A stretch of DNA of 64,000 bases, taken from NCBI RefSeq assembly GCF_039542035.1, contig NZ_BAABHJ010000006.1:124001-188000 (forward strand). Direction: 5' to 3'. The stretch is from Actinoallomurus liliacearum. GTDB lineage: Bacteria; Actinomycetota; Actinomycetes; Streptosporangiales; Streptosporangiaceae. Below, piece after piece: positions 1 through 10,293 of this stretch. Position 1 is the stretch's first letter. Each line of letters starts with the position of its first letter. Made by a program: the position numbers and the translations under genes. The notes under the pieces were generated by a model. It ran no database searches. It saw nothing but the letters and a program-made list of their open reading frames with translations, and was not told where the DNA came from.

Positions 1-168
1 CTGTCGAGCGTGTGGCCCGAACCCGTCACCTCCCGAACGAGGGGTGCCCGCAGCCGCGGGGGCGGCGGTGGCCTTTTCAGCGGTGGCTACGGCGGCGACT
101 CCGGCTTCAGCGGCGGTGGGATGTCCGTGGGTGACGGCGGTGGAGGAGGCGGAGGGGGAAGCTGGTGA
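1..168 (+). CDS. C-terminus of a Gly-rich membrane or secreted protein (5' end outside window)
   Basis: The first reading frame is open from base 1 to a TGA at 166-168. It encodes about 55 residues dominated by Gly, Ser and Arg, ending in a run of eight Gly followed by Ser-Trp. Tails of this kind (Gly-rich, ending SW or SG) are typical of actinobacterial DUF2207, TPM-domain or TIGR04222-type membrane proteins. The domain that would settle the family lies upstream of the window, so the family is inferred. The composition matches a real C-terminal tail better than a chance frame. Confidence 0.55.
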   Translation: MSSVWPEPVTSRTRGARSRGGGGGLFSGGYGGDSGFSGGGMSVGDGGGGGGGGSW

Positions 169-188
169 CGGGGCCAGGACCCGGGCCG

Positions 189-216
189 GCCTGCCGGCCT
201 TCGCGGCCTGGCAGGC
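189..216 (+). terminator. Hairpin after the Gly-rich protein
   Basis: GCCTGCC at 189-195 pairs with GGCAGGC at 210-216, and inner GGCC/GGCC pairing is also possible. It lies 20 bases after the stop at 168 and before the convergent gene at 271-621. There is no U-tract, as is usual for actinobacterial terminators. Confidence 0.4.
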
Positions 217-270
217 GGGCCCGAACCGCCGAAAGCCGGGCCGCGGAGCGGTCCTACGGTCGCGGTGTCG

Positions 271-621
271 TCACAGAGAGGCGCCGCCGCCCTGGCGTTT
301 GCGGCGTTCGTTGAAATCCCGCATCCGTTGCGGGTAGCCGGTGATCTGCACGTCGTACACCGGAAGGCGCAGGTCGCGGGCGACCTTGTGGATGACCCGC
401 GGTGAGCCGACGCGGCGGCGGGTCCACTCGCCGTCGGCGGCGATCGCCACGGCGGTGGTGTCGGTGGCGAAAGTCTCGGGTTCGACGTAGAACTCCACGC
501 CCTTGCGACTCCGGGCAAAGGCCCTGAGCGACTCGATGTCGGCGTTCGTCGCCTCCCGGTCCAGAACGGTCACCCTGTCACCCCGCCGGCGGCGAATTCC
601 GAAGCGATCGCCCCACCTCAT
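271..621 (-). CDS. Conserved actinobacterial protein of unknown function, 116 aa
   Basis: This is a small basic soluble protein. It opens with an Arg-rich stretch (RRRRGDRVTVLDREAT), continues with a segment containing FYVEPETFATDTT and EWTRRRVGSP, and ends in a conserved-looking GYPQRMRDFNERRKRQ block. I recognise the general pattern as a conserved actinobacterial hypothetical. There is no signal peptide, membrane segment or catalytic motif. The start at 621 gives MRWGDRFGIRRRRGD. Its role is unknown. It is convergent with the upstream Gly-rich gene. Confidence 0.6.
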   Translation of the reverse strand: MRWGDRFGIRRRRGDRVTVLDREATNADIESLRAFARSRKGVEFYVEPETFATDTTAVAIAADGEWTRRRVGSPRVIHKVARDLRLPVYDVQITGYPQRMRDFNERRKRQGGGASL

Positions 622-844
622 CGGACGTCCTCCCCAAGAGCCCGTCGCGCTTCCCGCCCCCCGTGCCCTGGCGGCTTCTTGCGGTGGATCGCGCGATTCG
701 TCACGTCTTCAACGCCGATCTATCCTGCAGGGTTCCAAGTGATGACACCACGCGTTTGTCGCTATTTGACCGACTACGAAACCGCAAGGGGAATATGGAA
801 CTAAGGTGTGCCGTGTCGCGCGTCAGGTACTAATGGGGGGTCCG
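622..844. other. Intergenic region, divergent promoter area
   Basis: The 223 bases lie between two divergent genes. They are less GC-rich than their surroundings around 735-800. A GGGGGG ribosome-binding run at 835-841 precedes the ATG at 845. I see no operator or RNA structure. Confidence 0.4.
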
Positions 845-1942
845 ATGAGCTTCGTCATGTCGTCGAGGACCGTCCGCAAGGCCCTCGTGATCGCCGCGGC
901 CGTACTCGGGCTCGGGTGGCTCAGCGGCCTCGGAACCCACCCGGCCGGCCCCGCGCGGGGCACGGGTGGGACCGTCGGCCCGCCCATCCCGGAGACGGCG
1001 ACCGGCCGATCCGCCTCCCGTGCCGCACCGCCCACCGGGCCGCTCGGCCGGTCGAGGTCGCGTCCCGTGGGCGGCCCGCCCACCACGGCGTCACACGGCC
1101 CGGCGAACGCCGCGGCGGCCCACGCCCCGGCGAACGACCTCATCGCGCGCCTGCGGTACCTCGCCCAGCTCCCCGGCGCCAAGGCCGTGGCGCCCAAGCC
1201 GCGGGTCGACTGCCGCAAGGTCAAGTGCATCGCGCTGACGTTCGACGACGGCCCGGGCCCGTACACCGCCAAGCTGCTGAACATGCTCGCCGCCCGGCAC
1301 GTCAAGGTCACCTTCTTCCTCATCGGCGGCAACATCCGCGGCCGCGAGGCGCTCGTCCGCCGTGAGCTCGCCGAGGGCCACGTGGTCGGCGACCACACCT
1401 GGTCGCACCCGTCGCTCAGCTCGCTGTCCGACGGCGCCATCCGCTCCCAGCTGACGCGCACCCTCGGTGAGATCCGCCGGGCGTCCGGCCACGGCACCGT
1501 CCTGATGCGGCCGCCGTACGGCGCGACGGACCGGCAAGTGGCGGCGGTGGCGCGCCGCATGGGCATGGCGCAGATCCTCTGGAGCGTCGACACGAACGAC
1601 TGGCTGGACCGGAACTCGGCGATCGTCACGCACCGCGCGGTGTCCTGGGCACACCCGGGCGACATCATCCTGATGCACGACATCCACCCGACGACGGTGA
1701 ACGCCGTGCCGAAGATCCTGGCCGGTCTGTCGCGACGCGGCTTCACGTTCGTCACCGTGCCCGAGCTGTTCGGCGCGCGGTCGCTGAAGCCGGGGGAGAC
1801 CTACTTCGACGGGCCCGTGCCCCGGCCGAAGAGCCCGCGGACGAAGGCCGCTTCGCACCCGAGCGGCGCGGCGAACCCGAGCAGCGCGCATCCCTCGGGT
1901 GGCCCGGCCACAACGCGGGCACCCGCCGCACCCAGGGGGTGA
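845..1942 (+). CDS. Membrane-anchored polysaccharide deacetylase (NodB/CE4)
   Basis: This 365-residue protein is probably anchored or exported by the hydrophobic segment at residues 13-30. A Pro/Ala/Gly-rich low-complexity stalk follows (about 31-95). The NodB domain spans about 128-310 and keeps all CE4 motifs: TFDDGP at 132-137 (catalytic base and metal Asp), HTWSH at 184-188 (metal His), RPPYG at 222-226, VDTNDW at 248-253 and LMHD at 276-279. The enzyme should remove N- or O-acetyl groups from a cell-wall or extracellular glycan; the exact substrate cannot be told. The C-terminal 45 residues are a Pro/Ser/Ala tail. I chose ATG 845 because it follows a strong purine run and leads straight into the anchor. 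An upstream GTG-type start at 806 is open but has no ribosome site. Confidence 0.88.
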   Translation: MSFVMSSRTVRKALVIAAAVLGLGWLSGLGTHPAGPARGTGGTVGPPIPETATGRSASRAAPPTGPLGRSRSRPVGGPPTTASHGPANAAAAHAPANDLIARLRYLAQLPGAKAVAPKPRVDCRKVKCIALTFDDGPGPYTAKLLNMLAARHVKVTFFLIGGNIRGREALVRRELAEGHVVGDHTWSHPSLSSLSDGAIRSQLTRTLGEIRRASGHGTVLMRPPYGATDRQVAAVARRMGMAQILWSVDTNDWLDRNSAIVTHRAVSWAHPGDIILMHDIHPTTVNAVPKILAGLSRRGFTFVTVPELFGARSLKPGETYFDGPVPRPKSPRTKAASHPSGAANPSSAHPSGGPATTRAPAAPRG

Positions 1943-2027
1943 CCCGCCGGACCGGGGGATCGCCCCAGGGACGGATCAGGGGTTTCCCGGATGGATTCGG
2001 AATCGGGCGCGGCGCACGATCGATGGC

Positions 2028-2549
2028 ATGACCATCTCCACACCGACCGGCGCGCTGCGCGTCTCCGCCGCCGAACGCGAGCCGATCGTCGACCGGCTGC
2101 AGCAGGCCTTCGCCGAAGGCCGCCTCGACAAGGAAGAACTCGACCTGCGGCTGCATCTCGCGATGACGGCCAGGACACGGGCCGACCTGGACGCGGTGCT
2201 GGCGGACCTGTCGCCCGTGCCCGCGGCGCACCGGGCGCCGGCGCCGGTCGGCGAGCCGACCGCCGAACAGCGCGTGCTGGCCGCGCTCGCGCACGTCCTC
2301 GGCGCCACCACCCTCTTCCTGGGACCGCTCGTCATGCTGTGCACGCGCGCCCGGCGGTCGCCGTACGTCCGCAGGCACATCGTCGAGGCCCTCAACTTCC
2401 AGCTCACGCTGCTGCTGCTGACGGTCGTGACCTTCGGCATCGGGGGGATCGCGTACGCGGTCACCTGGATCGTCTGCGGGGTCGCCGCGCTGCTGGCGCT
2501 CGTGGGCACGGCGTTCCGGTACCCGTTCACCCTCCGGCTGGTGCACTGA
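2028..2549 (+). CDS. DUF1707 (SHOCT-like) plus DUF4870 membrane protein
   Basis: This is a 173-residue protein. The N-terminal 12-55 region has the DUF1707 signature (LRVSAAEREPIVDRLQ, then FAEGRLDKEELDLRL and ARTRADLDAVLADL). After a short linker comes a DUF4870-like region with an amphipathic piece (SPYVRRHIVEALNFQ) between hydrophobic segments at about 85-105 and 122-165. Such proteins are common in actinobacteria and sit in the membrane; no activity is known. The frame is open further upstream, but the MTISTPTG start matches DUF1707 proteins, which begin just before the domain. Confidence 0.82.
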   Translation: MTISTPTGALRVSAAEREPIVDRLQQAFAEGRLDKEELDLRLHLAMTARTRADLDAVLADLSPVPAAHRAPAPVGEPTAEQRVLAALAHVLGATTLFLGPLVMLCTRARRSPYVRRHIVEALNFQLTLLLLTVVTFGIGGIAYAVTWIVCGVAALLALVGTAFRYPFTLRLVH

Positions 2550-2617
2550 CCCGATCACGCCGCGTATCGGGCGTGCCCTGGCTGTGCCGCCGGATGCCGG
2601 GATGAGAAGATCGACAG

Positions 2618-3982
2618 GTGACAGGTCACCAAACCGCGGTCGAGAGGCTCCTGGCGTCCTACCGGGCCATCCCGGAGGGCGCACCGGTCCGGCTGGCGAA
2701 ACGCACCTCGAACCTGTTCCGGTTCCGCGACGAGATCCAGGCGCCCGGCCTCGACGTCAGCGGCTTCGACAAGGTCCTGAGCGTGGACCCCGAAGCCCGC
2801 GTCGCCGACGTCCAGGGCATGACGACGTACGAGGACCTGGTCGACGCGACCCTGCCGTACGGCCTGATGCCGTTCGTCGTCCCGCAGCTCAAGACGATCA
2901 CCCTGGGCGGCGCGGTGACGGGGCTCGGCATCGAGTCGTCGTCGTACCGCAACGGGTTGCCGCACGAGTCCGTGCTGGAGATGGAGATCCTCACCGGCGC
3001 GGGCGAGGTCGTCACCGCGACCCCGGACAACGAGCACCGCGACCTGTTCTACGGCTTCCCGAACTCGTACGGGACGCTCGGGTACGCCCTGCGCCTCAAG
3101 ATCAAGTTGCAGCCGGTCAAGCCGTACGTCGCGCTGTGGCACGTGCGGTTCTCCTCCGCGCAGGAGTGCGTGGAGGCCATCGACGAGCTCGGTGCCGAGG
3201 TGGACTTCATCGACGGCACGGTGTTCGGCGGGGATGAGCTGTACCTCACGCTGGGCCGGTTCGCCGACACGGCCGAGCGCGTCTCCGACTACACGGGGCA
3301 GGGGATCTACTACCGGTCGATCCGCGACCGGTTCGTCACGCCGCGCTGGCTGCGGCCGGACGGCCCGCCGACCGACGCTCTGACGACGCACGACTACCTC
3401 TGGCGGTGGGACACCGACTGGTTCTGGTGCTCGCGCGCGTTCGGCGCGCAGCATCCCCTCGTGCGCCGGGCCTGGCCGGCGTCCAAGAAGCGTTCCGACG
3501 TCTACCGCCGGCTGGTCGCGCTCGACAAGCGCCTGCAGACGTCGGCGCGGGTCGACCGCTGGCTCGGCCGGCCGCCGCGCGAGGACGTCATCCAGGACGT
3601 CGAGGTGCCGGTGGAGCGGCTGCCCGAGTTTCTCGAGTTCTTCCACCGTGAGATCGGCATGAGCCCGGTGTGGCTGTGCCCGCTGCGGGCACAGGACAAG
3701 TGGCCGCTGTACCCCCTCGAGCCCGGACGGACGTACGTCAACGTGGGCTTCTGGGGGACGGTGCCGCAGAAACCCGGTCGGCTGCCCGAACACCACAACC
3801 GGCTGATCGAGCGCGAGGTCGCCCGCCTCGACGGCCACAAATCGCTGTACTCGACGGCGTTCTATACGCGTGAGGACTTCTGGCGGCACTACGACGGCGC
3901 TACCTATCGCACGTTGAAGGAGGAATACGACCCGGAGCGGCGGCTGCTGGATCTCTACGACAAAACCGTACGGGGCAGGTGA
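2618..3982 (+). CDS. tmsA: FAD-binding oxidoreductase of 10-methyl fatty acid synthesis (TmsA-type)
   Basis: This 454-residue protein has a PCMH-type FAD-binding fold. The N-terminal half carries VDPEARVADVQGMTTYEDLV, then LKTITLGGAVTGLGIESSSY, followed by a DHCR24-like C-terminal domain. In actinomycetes, a FAD oxidoreductase of this type next to a cyclopropane-synthase-like methyltransferase makes 10-methyl-branched (tuberculostearic-type) fatty acids: the methyltransferase makes a 10-methylene intermediate on a phospholipid oleoyl chain and the oxidoreductase reduces it. The GTG start at 2618 gives MTGHQTAVERLL. The stop overlaps the next gene (GTGA at 3979-3982), so the two are translationally coupled. 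The symbol rests on family resemblance and gene order. Confidence 0.8.
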   Translation: MTGHQTAVERLLASYRAIPEGAPVRLAKRTSNLFRFRDEIQAPGLDVSGFDKVLSVDPEARVADVQGMTTYEDLVDATLPYGLMPFVVPQLKTITLGGAVTGLGIESSSYRNGLPHESVLEMEILTGAGEVVTATPDNEHRDLFYGFPNSYGTLGYALRLKIKLQPVKPYVALWHVRFSSAQECVEAIDELGAEVDFIDGTVFGGDELYLTLGRFADTAERVSDYTGQGIYYRSIRDRFVTPRWLRPDGPPTDALTTHDYLWRWDTDWFWCSRAFGAQHPLVRRAWPASKKRSDVYRRLVALDKRLQTSARVDRWLGRPPREDVIQDVEVPVERLPEFLEFFHREIGMSPVWLCPLRAQDKWPLYPLEPGRTYVNVGFWGTVPQKPGRLPEHHNRLIEREVARLDGHKSLYSTAFYTREDFWRHYDGATYRTLKEEYDPERRLLDLYDKTVRGR

Positions 3983-5268
3983 AGATGAAGCTGGCGGAGG
4001 CTTTCGAACGCGTCGTCGGACGCGACGCACAGGTGGAGTTCCGGGCATACGACGACAGTCGCGCCGGAGCTCTCGGCGCGGACGTCAGGGTGGAGGTCAG
4101 ATCGCCGTACGCGGTGTCCTACCTCGCCCACGCGCCGGGTGCGCTGGGGCTGGCCCGCGCGTACGTCGCGGGGTACCTCGACGTGCACGGGGACATGCAC
4201 ACGGCACTGTTCCGGATGCAGTCGGCCCTCGGCGAACTGAGCTGGGCCGACAAGAGGATCCTGCTGCGCGGCATCCTGGGCGACCCGCTGCTGCGCGCCG
4301 CCGCGCTGACGCGTCTCGACCCGCCGCCGCAGGAGGTACGGCCGGCCCGCGTGCCACTCCTGTCGGGACTGCGGCATTCCAAGCGCCGCGACGCGAAGGC
4401 GATCTCCCATCACTACGACGTCTCGAACACCTTCTACGAGTGGGTGCTCGGCCCGTCGATGGCCTACACCTGCGCGTGCTTCCCCTCGGAGGACGCGACG
4501 CTGGAGCAGGCGCAGTTCCACAAGTTCGACCTCGTGGCGCGCAAGCTCGGGCTCCGCGAGGGCATGCGGCTGCTCGACGTCGGCTGCGGCTGGGGCGGCA
4601 TGGTCATGCACGCCGCGCGGGAGTACGGCGTGAAGGCGCTCGGCGTGACGCTGTCTAAGCAGCAGGCCGAGTGGGCGCAGAAGGCGATCGCCGAGGCGGG
4701 GCTGTCAGAGCTCGCCGAGGTCCGCCACCTCGACTACCGCGACGTCAAGGAGGACGGCTTCGACGCCGTCAGCTCGATCGGCCTGACCGAGCACATCGGC
4801 AAGGCGAACGTCCCCGGCTACTTCTCGTTCCTGTACGGCAAGCTCAAGCCGGGCGGCCGGATGCTGAACCACTGCATCACCCGCCCCGACGACAGCGAGC
4901 CGTCGATCCGCGAGGAAGGCTTCATCAACCGGTACGTCTTCCCCGATGGCGAGCTGGAGGGGCCGGGCTGGCTGATCTCGCGGATGAACGACGCCGGCTT
5001 CGAGATCCGGCACGAGGAGAACCTCCGCGAGCACTACGCCAAGACCCTGACCGGCTGGTGCCGCAACCTCGACGACCACTGGGACGAGGCGGTCGCCGAG
5101 GTCGGGGAGGGCACCGCGCGCGTGTGGCGGCTGTACATGGCCGGCTCGCGGCTCGGGTTCGACCTGAACTGGATCCAGCTGCACCAGGTGCTCGGCGTCA
5201 AGCTGGGGGAGAACGGCCGCTCCGACATGCCGCTGCGGCCTGCGTTCGAGCCGCCGACGGCCGGCTGA
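3979..5268 (+). CDS. tmsB: SAM-dependent cyclopropane-synthase-family methyltransferase (TmsB-type)
   Basis: The protein has 429 residues, the size of this family. It carries a CFA-synthase entry motif (KAISHHYDVSNTFYEWVLG), a SAM-binding glycine loop LLDVGCGWGGM and the active-site stretch SSIGLTEHIG. It should transfer a methyl group from S-adenosylmethionine to the double bond of oleoyl phospholipid at the membrane; the partner reductase is encoded just upstream. Translation may start at GTG 3979 in the GTGA overlap or at ATG 3985 two codons on. Because it is paired with the FAD oxidoreductase, I favour 10-methyl fatty acid synthesis over cyclopropane formation. Confidence 0.82.
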   Translation: MKMKLAEAFERVVGRDAQVEFRAYDDSRAGALGADVRVEVRSPYAVSYLAHAPGALGLARAYVAGYLDVHGDMHTALFRMQSALGELSWADKRILLRGILGDPLLRAAALTRLDPPPQEVRPARVPLLSGLRHSKRRDAKAISHHYDVSNTFYEWVLGPSMAYTCACFPSEDATLEQAQFHKFDLVARKLGLREGMRLLDVGCGWGGMVMHAAREYGVKALGVTLSKQQAEWAQKAIAEAGLSELAEVRHLDYRDVKEDGFDAVSSIGLTEHIGKANVPGYFSFLYGKLKPGGRMLNHCITRPDDSEPSIREEGFINRYVFPDGELEGPGWLISRMNDAGFEIRHEENLREHYAKTLTGWCRNLDDHWDEAVAEVGEGTARVWRLYMAGSRLGFDLNWIQLHQVLGVKLGENGRSDMPLRPAFEPPTAG

Positions 5269-5326
5269 CCGCCGGCTGACCGTCGGCGGCGGTGACGGGT
5301 GGTCGCGGGTCGGCCGCGGTGACGGG

Positions 5327-5350
5327 TGGTCGCGGCGTGCGCCGCGACCA
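5327..5350 (+). terminator. Perfect 11-bp inverted repeat after tmsAB
   Basis: TGGTCGCGGCG (5327-5337), a 2-base spacer and CGCCGCGACCA (5340-5350) form a perfect inverted repeat between the tmsB stop and the next start. Two copies of GTGACGGGTGGTCGCGG at about 5292-5335 precede it. It could be a terminator or cruciform. There is no T-tract. Confidence 0.45.
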
Positions 5351-5407
5351 CTTCGGGACGCGCCGGAGGGCGTGACGGGTCGGCGGCGGCGGCTTAGTGT
5401 CGGCCTC

Positions 5408-6301
5408 ATGACGGAGATCGCGACGATCCAGGCGAACGGCCTGAGCTTCGGCTACCTCGAGGCCGGCAGCGGGCCGCTCGCGCTGTGCCTGCACGGCTTC
5501 CCCGACTCGGCGCACACCTGGCGGCATCTGCTCCCCGCGCTGGCCGACGCCGGCTACCACGCGGTCGCGCCGTTCCTGCGCGGCTACGCGCCCACGGACG
5601 TGCCGAAGGACGGCGCCTACCAGGTCGGCGCGCTGGCGGCCGACGCGAACGCCCTGCACGAGGCGTTCGGCGGGGACGCCGACGCGGTGCTCATCGGACA
5701 CGACTGGGGCGCCGCCGCGACCTACGCCGCCGTCGCGCACGCCCCGGAGCGCTGGCGGCGGGCGGTGGCCATGGCGCTCCCGCCGTTCGGGGCCATGCTG
5801 TCGAGTTTCTTCGACTACGCGCAGCTCAAGCGGTCCTTCTACATCTTCCTGTTCCAGACGCCGCTGGCCGAGACGGCGGTGCTGATGGAGGACATGGCGT
5901 TCCTCGACGGCCTGTGGGCGGACTGGTCGCCGGGCTACGACGCCACCCGCGACGTCGCCCAGGTCAAAGAGTGCCTCCGCGACCCGGAGAACCTGGCCGC
6001 CGCCATCGGCTACTACCGGGCGATGCTCGACCCGTCCCGGCACCTGCCCGCGTACGCCGCCGAACAGGAGGCGGCCGAACGCGTCGGCGAGCGGCCGACC
6101 CTGTATCTGCACGGGGCGGCCGACGGCTGCCTGGACGCCGGGCTCGCCCGCGACGTCGACGGGCATCTCCCGCCCGGTTCGCGGTCGGCGATCGTCGCCG
6201 GCGCCGGGCACTTCGCGCACCTGGAGCGGCCCGGGGAGGTCGAGCGGCTGATCCTGGACTGGCTGGCCGACGATGGACCCGTACGAACCGGTGCGGTGTA
6301 A
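5408..6301 (+). CDS. Alpha/beta hydrolase, epoxide-hydrolase-like
   Basis: This 297-residue soluble alpha/beta hydrolase shows HGFPDSAHTW (oxyanion-hole region) and GHDWGAAA, whose nucleophile position is Asp rather than Ser, and ends with GAGHFAHLERPGE supplying the catalytic His. An Asp nucleophile with HGFP fits epoxide hydrolases or haloalkane-dehalogenase relatives, not esterases. The acid is probably in AADGCLDAG. ATG 5408 (MTEIATIQANG) is the natural family start. The next gene is a P450 54 bases downstream on the same strand, and a P450/epoxide-hydrolase pairing would suit oxidative lipid or xenobiotic metabolism. Substrate unknown. Confidence 0.8.
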   Translation: MTEIATIQANGLSFGYLEAGSGPLALCLHGFPDSAHTWRHLLPALADAGYHAVAPFLRGYAPTDVPKDGAYQVGALAADANALHEAFGGDADAVLIGHDWGAAATYAAVAHAPERWRRAVAMALPPFGAMLSSFFDYAQLKRSFYIFLFQTPLAETAVLMEDMAFLDGLWADWSPGYDATRDVAQVKECLRDPENLAAAIGYYRAMLDPSRHLPAYAAEQEAAERVGERPTLYLHGAADGCLDAGLARDVDGHLPPGSRSAIVAGAGHFAHLERPGEVERLILDWLADDGPVRTGAV

Positions 6302-6309
6302 GTGCTTAC
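6298..6309 (+). promoter_or_regulatory. Palindrome upstream of P450 gene
   Basis: GTAAG-TG-CTTAC is a perfect 5-bp inverted repeat overlapping the stop of the hydrolase gene, 47 bases before the P450 start. Its size and place suit an operator for a TetR-type repressor. No such regulator lies next to it. Confidence 0.3.
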
Positions 6310-6325
6310 TTTGGCAGAATGGAGC

Positions 6326-6339
6326 AGAATCGCGTTCTA
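6326..6339 (+). promoter_or_regulatory. Weak KstR-like site upstream of P450
   Basis: AGAATCGCGTTCTA resembles the mycobacterial KstR consensus TNNAACNNGTTNNA at 6 of 8 fixed positions. KstR controls sterol catabolism genes including CYP125 and CYP142 homologues, which is the relation that makes the match worth listing. It is weak evidence. Confidence 0.2.
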
Positions 6340-6355
6340 GTCGAGGAGGAGCGGC

Positions 6356-7603
6356 GTGGAGAAGACCCGGCCCGACGGGATCGATCTGACCGAGTGGGAT
6401 TTCTGGGCGCGCCCGCTCGACGAGCGTCACGCGGCGTTCCGGACGCTGCGGGGGCTGCCGCGGCCGGCGTTCTTCCGGGAGCCGGAGCTGTCGTTCGTGC
6501 CGGCGGGGCCCGGGTACTACGCGCTGGTCACCCACGCGGACGTCGTCGAGGCCTCGCGCCGGCCGGCCGACTTCTGCTCCGGGCAGGGCGCGATCAACAT
6601 CAACGACATGCCGGCCGACCTGGGCGAGTACTTCGGCTCCATGATCAACATGGACGACCCGCGGCATGCCAAGATCCGCCGGATCGTCTCGCGCGCGTTC
6701 TCGCCGCGCATGATCCAGCGGTTCGAGGACCAGGTCCAGGCCGTCGCCGAACAGGTCGTCGAGGAGGTCCTCGTCAAGGGCGGCGGCGACTTCGTCACCG
6801 ACGTCGCCGCCCGACTCCCCCTGAAGATCATCTGTGACCTGATGGGCATCGACGAGGCGCACTACAAGACCGTCTTCGACAACTCCAACATCATCCTCGC
6901 CGGCGCCGACACCGAGTTCGTCTCCGAGGAGGCCGACCAGGTCGCGCTGCAGCTCCTCGAGGCGGGGCAGACGCTGAAGGACCTCGTCGAGGAGCTCGGC
7001 CGCAGGCGCCGCGAGGAGCCGACCGGCGACCTCACCTCCGCGCTGGTGAACGCCAACATCGACGGCGAGTCGCTGACCGACCAGGAGCTCGGCTCGTTCT
7101 TCATCCTCCTCGTCGTCGCCGGCAACGAGACCACCCGCAACGCCATCGCCCACGGCCTGCACCTGCTCACCCGGTACCCGGAGCAGCGGGAGCTGCTCGC
7201 GTCGGACTTCGAGCGGTACATCCCGGGCGCGGTGGAGGAGATCGTGCGGTACGCCTCGCCGGTCATCTGGATGCGGCGCACCGCGACCCGTGACACCGAG
7301 CTGAACGGCCGCGAGTTCAAGGCCGGCGACAAGCTGCTGCTCTACTACTGGTCGGCCAACCGGGACGAGACCGTCTTCACCGACCCGGACGTCTTCGACA
7401 TCACCCGCGATCCCAATCCGCACGTCGGTTTCGGCGGCCCCGGCCCGCACTTCTGTCTCGGCGCCCACCTGGCCCGCCGGGAGATCACCGTGATGTTCCG
7501 GGAACTGTTCCGCCGGGCTCCGGGCATCCGCGCCACGGGTGAGCCCGACCGCCTGCTGTCCAACTTCATCAACGGCATCAAGCACCTGCCGTACACCGTC
7601 TGA
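6356..7603 (+). CDS. Cytochrome P450, CYP124/125/142-like
   Basis: This 415-residue soluble bacterial P450 has the I-helix AGNETTRN (255-262), the ExxR pair in EEIVRY (295-298), and the heme loop FGGPGPHFCLGAHLARRE with the proximal Cys at 367. NMDDPRHAKIRRIVSRAF (98-115) is the C-helix signature seen in the CYP124/125/142 group, which hydroxylates sterol side chains and methyl-branched lipids. The GTG start at 6356 follows GAGGAGGAG. The upstream tmsAB genes make a methyl-branched fatty acid, so a branched-lipid substrate is an attractive but unproved idea. Confidence 0.88.
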   Translation: MEKTRPDGIDLTEWDFWARPLDERHAAFRTLRGLPRPAFFREPELSFVPAGPGYYALVTHADVVEASRRPADFCSGQGAININDMPADLGEYFGSMINMDDPRHAKIRRIVSRAFSPRMIQRFEDQVQAVAEQVVEEVLVKGGGDFVTDVAARLPLKIICDLMGIDEAHYKTVFDNSNIILAGADTEFVSEEADQVALQLLEAGQTLKDLVEELGRRRREEPTGDLTSALVNANIDGESLTDQELGSFFILLVVAGNETTRNAIAHGLHLLTRYPEQRELLASDFERYIPGAVEEIVRYASPVIWMRRTATRDTELNGREFKAGDKLLLYYWSANRDETVFTDPDVFDITRDPNPHVGFGGPGPHFCLGAHLARREITVMFRELFRRAPGIRATGEPDRLLSNFINGIKHLPYTV

Positions 7604-7634
7604 CGCGCCGCGCCCGGCGTCCTTGCGTCTGCGA

Positions 7635-7646
7635 TAGTCTTGAGGT
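7635..7646 (+). promoter_or_regulatory. Candidate -10 element for a leaderless leuS leader transcript
   Basis: TAGTCT at 7635-7640 fits the actinobacterial TANNNT -10 element. Six bases separate it from the ATG at 7647, so transcription would begin at or next to that ATG. This is the usual geometry of leaderless translation. No convincing -35 hexamer is visible. Confidence 0.4.
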
Positions 7647-7682
7647 ATGCGATCTCGGCTGCTCCTCAGCCGGCCGCGTTGA
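7647..7682 (+). CDS. Leu-rich leader peptide upstream of leuS (putative attenuator)
   Basis: ATG at 7647 opens an 11-residue frame, MRSRLLLSRPR, ending in TGA at 7680-7682. It has three consecutive Leu codons (CTG CTC CTC at 7659-7667), and it lies about 100 bases before the start of leucyl-tRNA synthetase. The Leu codons sit in the loop of a hairpin formed by CGGCTG (7656-7661) and CAGCCG (7667-7672). A second, perfect hairpin follows at 7703-7722. A short peptide rich in the amino acid its downstream enzyme uses, followed by alternative hairpins, is the layout of ribosome-mediated attenuation: stalling at Leu codons would change the RNA fold and raise leuS expression. The mechanism is inferred. 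Confidence 0.55.
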   Translation: MRSRLLLSRPR

Positions 7683-7702
7683 CCCGAGCCGTCGACGCGG
7701 CA

Positions 7703-7722
7703 GCCCCTCCTGCGTGAGGGGC
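7703..7722 (+). terminator. Attenuator-like hairpin before leuS
   Basis: GCCCCTC (7703-7709) and GAGGGGC (7716-7722) form a perfect 7-bp stem with a 6-base loop. The 3' arm can also pair, with one G-U, with GCTCCTC (7661-7667) inside the Leu codons of the leader peptide, so two exclusive folds are possible. It is followed by GTTCTCAT, not a clean U-run. Confidence 0.45.
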
Positions 7723-7783
7723 GTTCTCATGCCAGGGGCACGGTTCACCGCCAGCCGAAGCCGTGCGAATCAGACGAGGAACC

Positions 7784-10249
<2,466 letters not shown>

Positions 10250-10259
10250 TCGGCGCCAG

Positions 10260-10291
10260 GGCGTGTCCGACGGGGATTCGTCGGACACGCC
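10260..10291 (+). terminator. leuS terminator hairpin 1
   Basis: GGCGTGTCCGAC (10260-10271) and GTCGGACACGCC (10280-10291) form a perfect 12-bp stem with an 8-base loop, 10 bases after the leuS stop, followed by TTAG. Confidence 0.8.
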
Positions 10292-10293
10292 TT

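Noticed and set aside
5198..7585. A 795-codon minus-strand frame opposite the hydrolase and P450 genes
   Set aside because: It spans two well-supported genes on the other strand and has shadow composition.
7604..7783. T-box riboswitch upstream of leuS
   Set aside because: There is no T-box core sequence (TGGNACCGCG); the short Leu peptide explains the region better.
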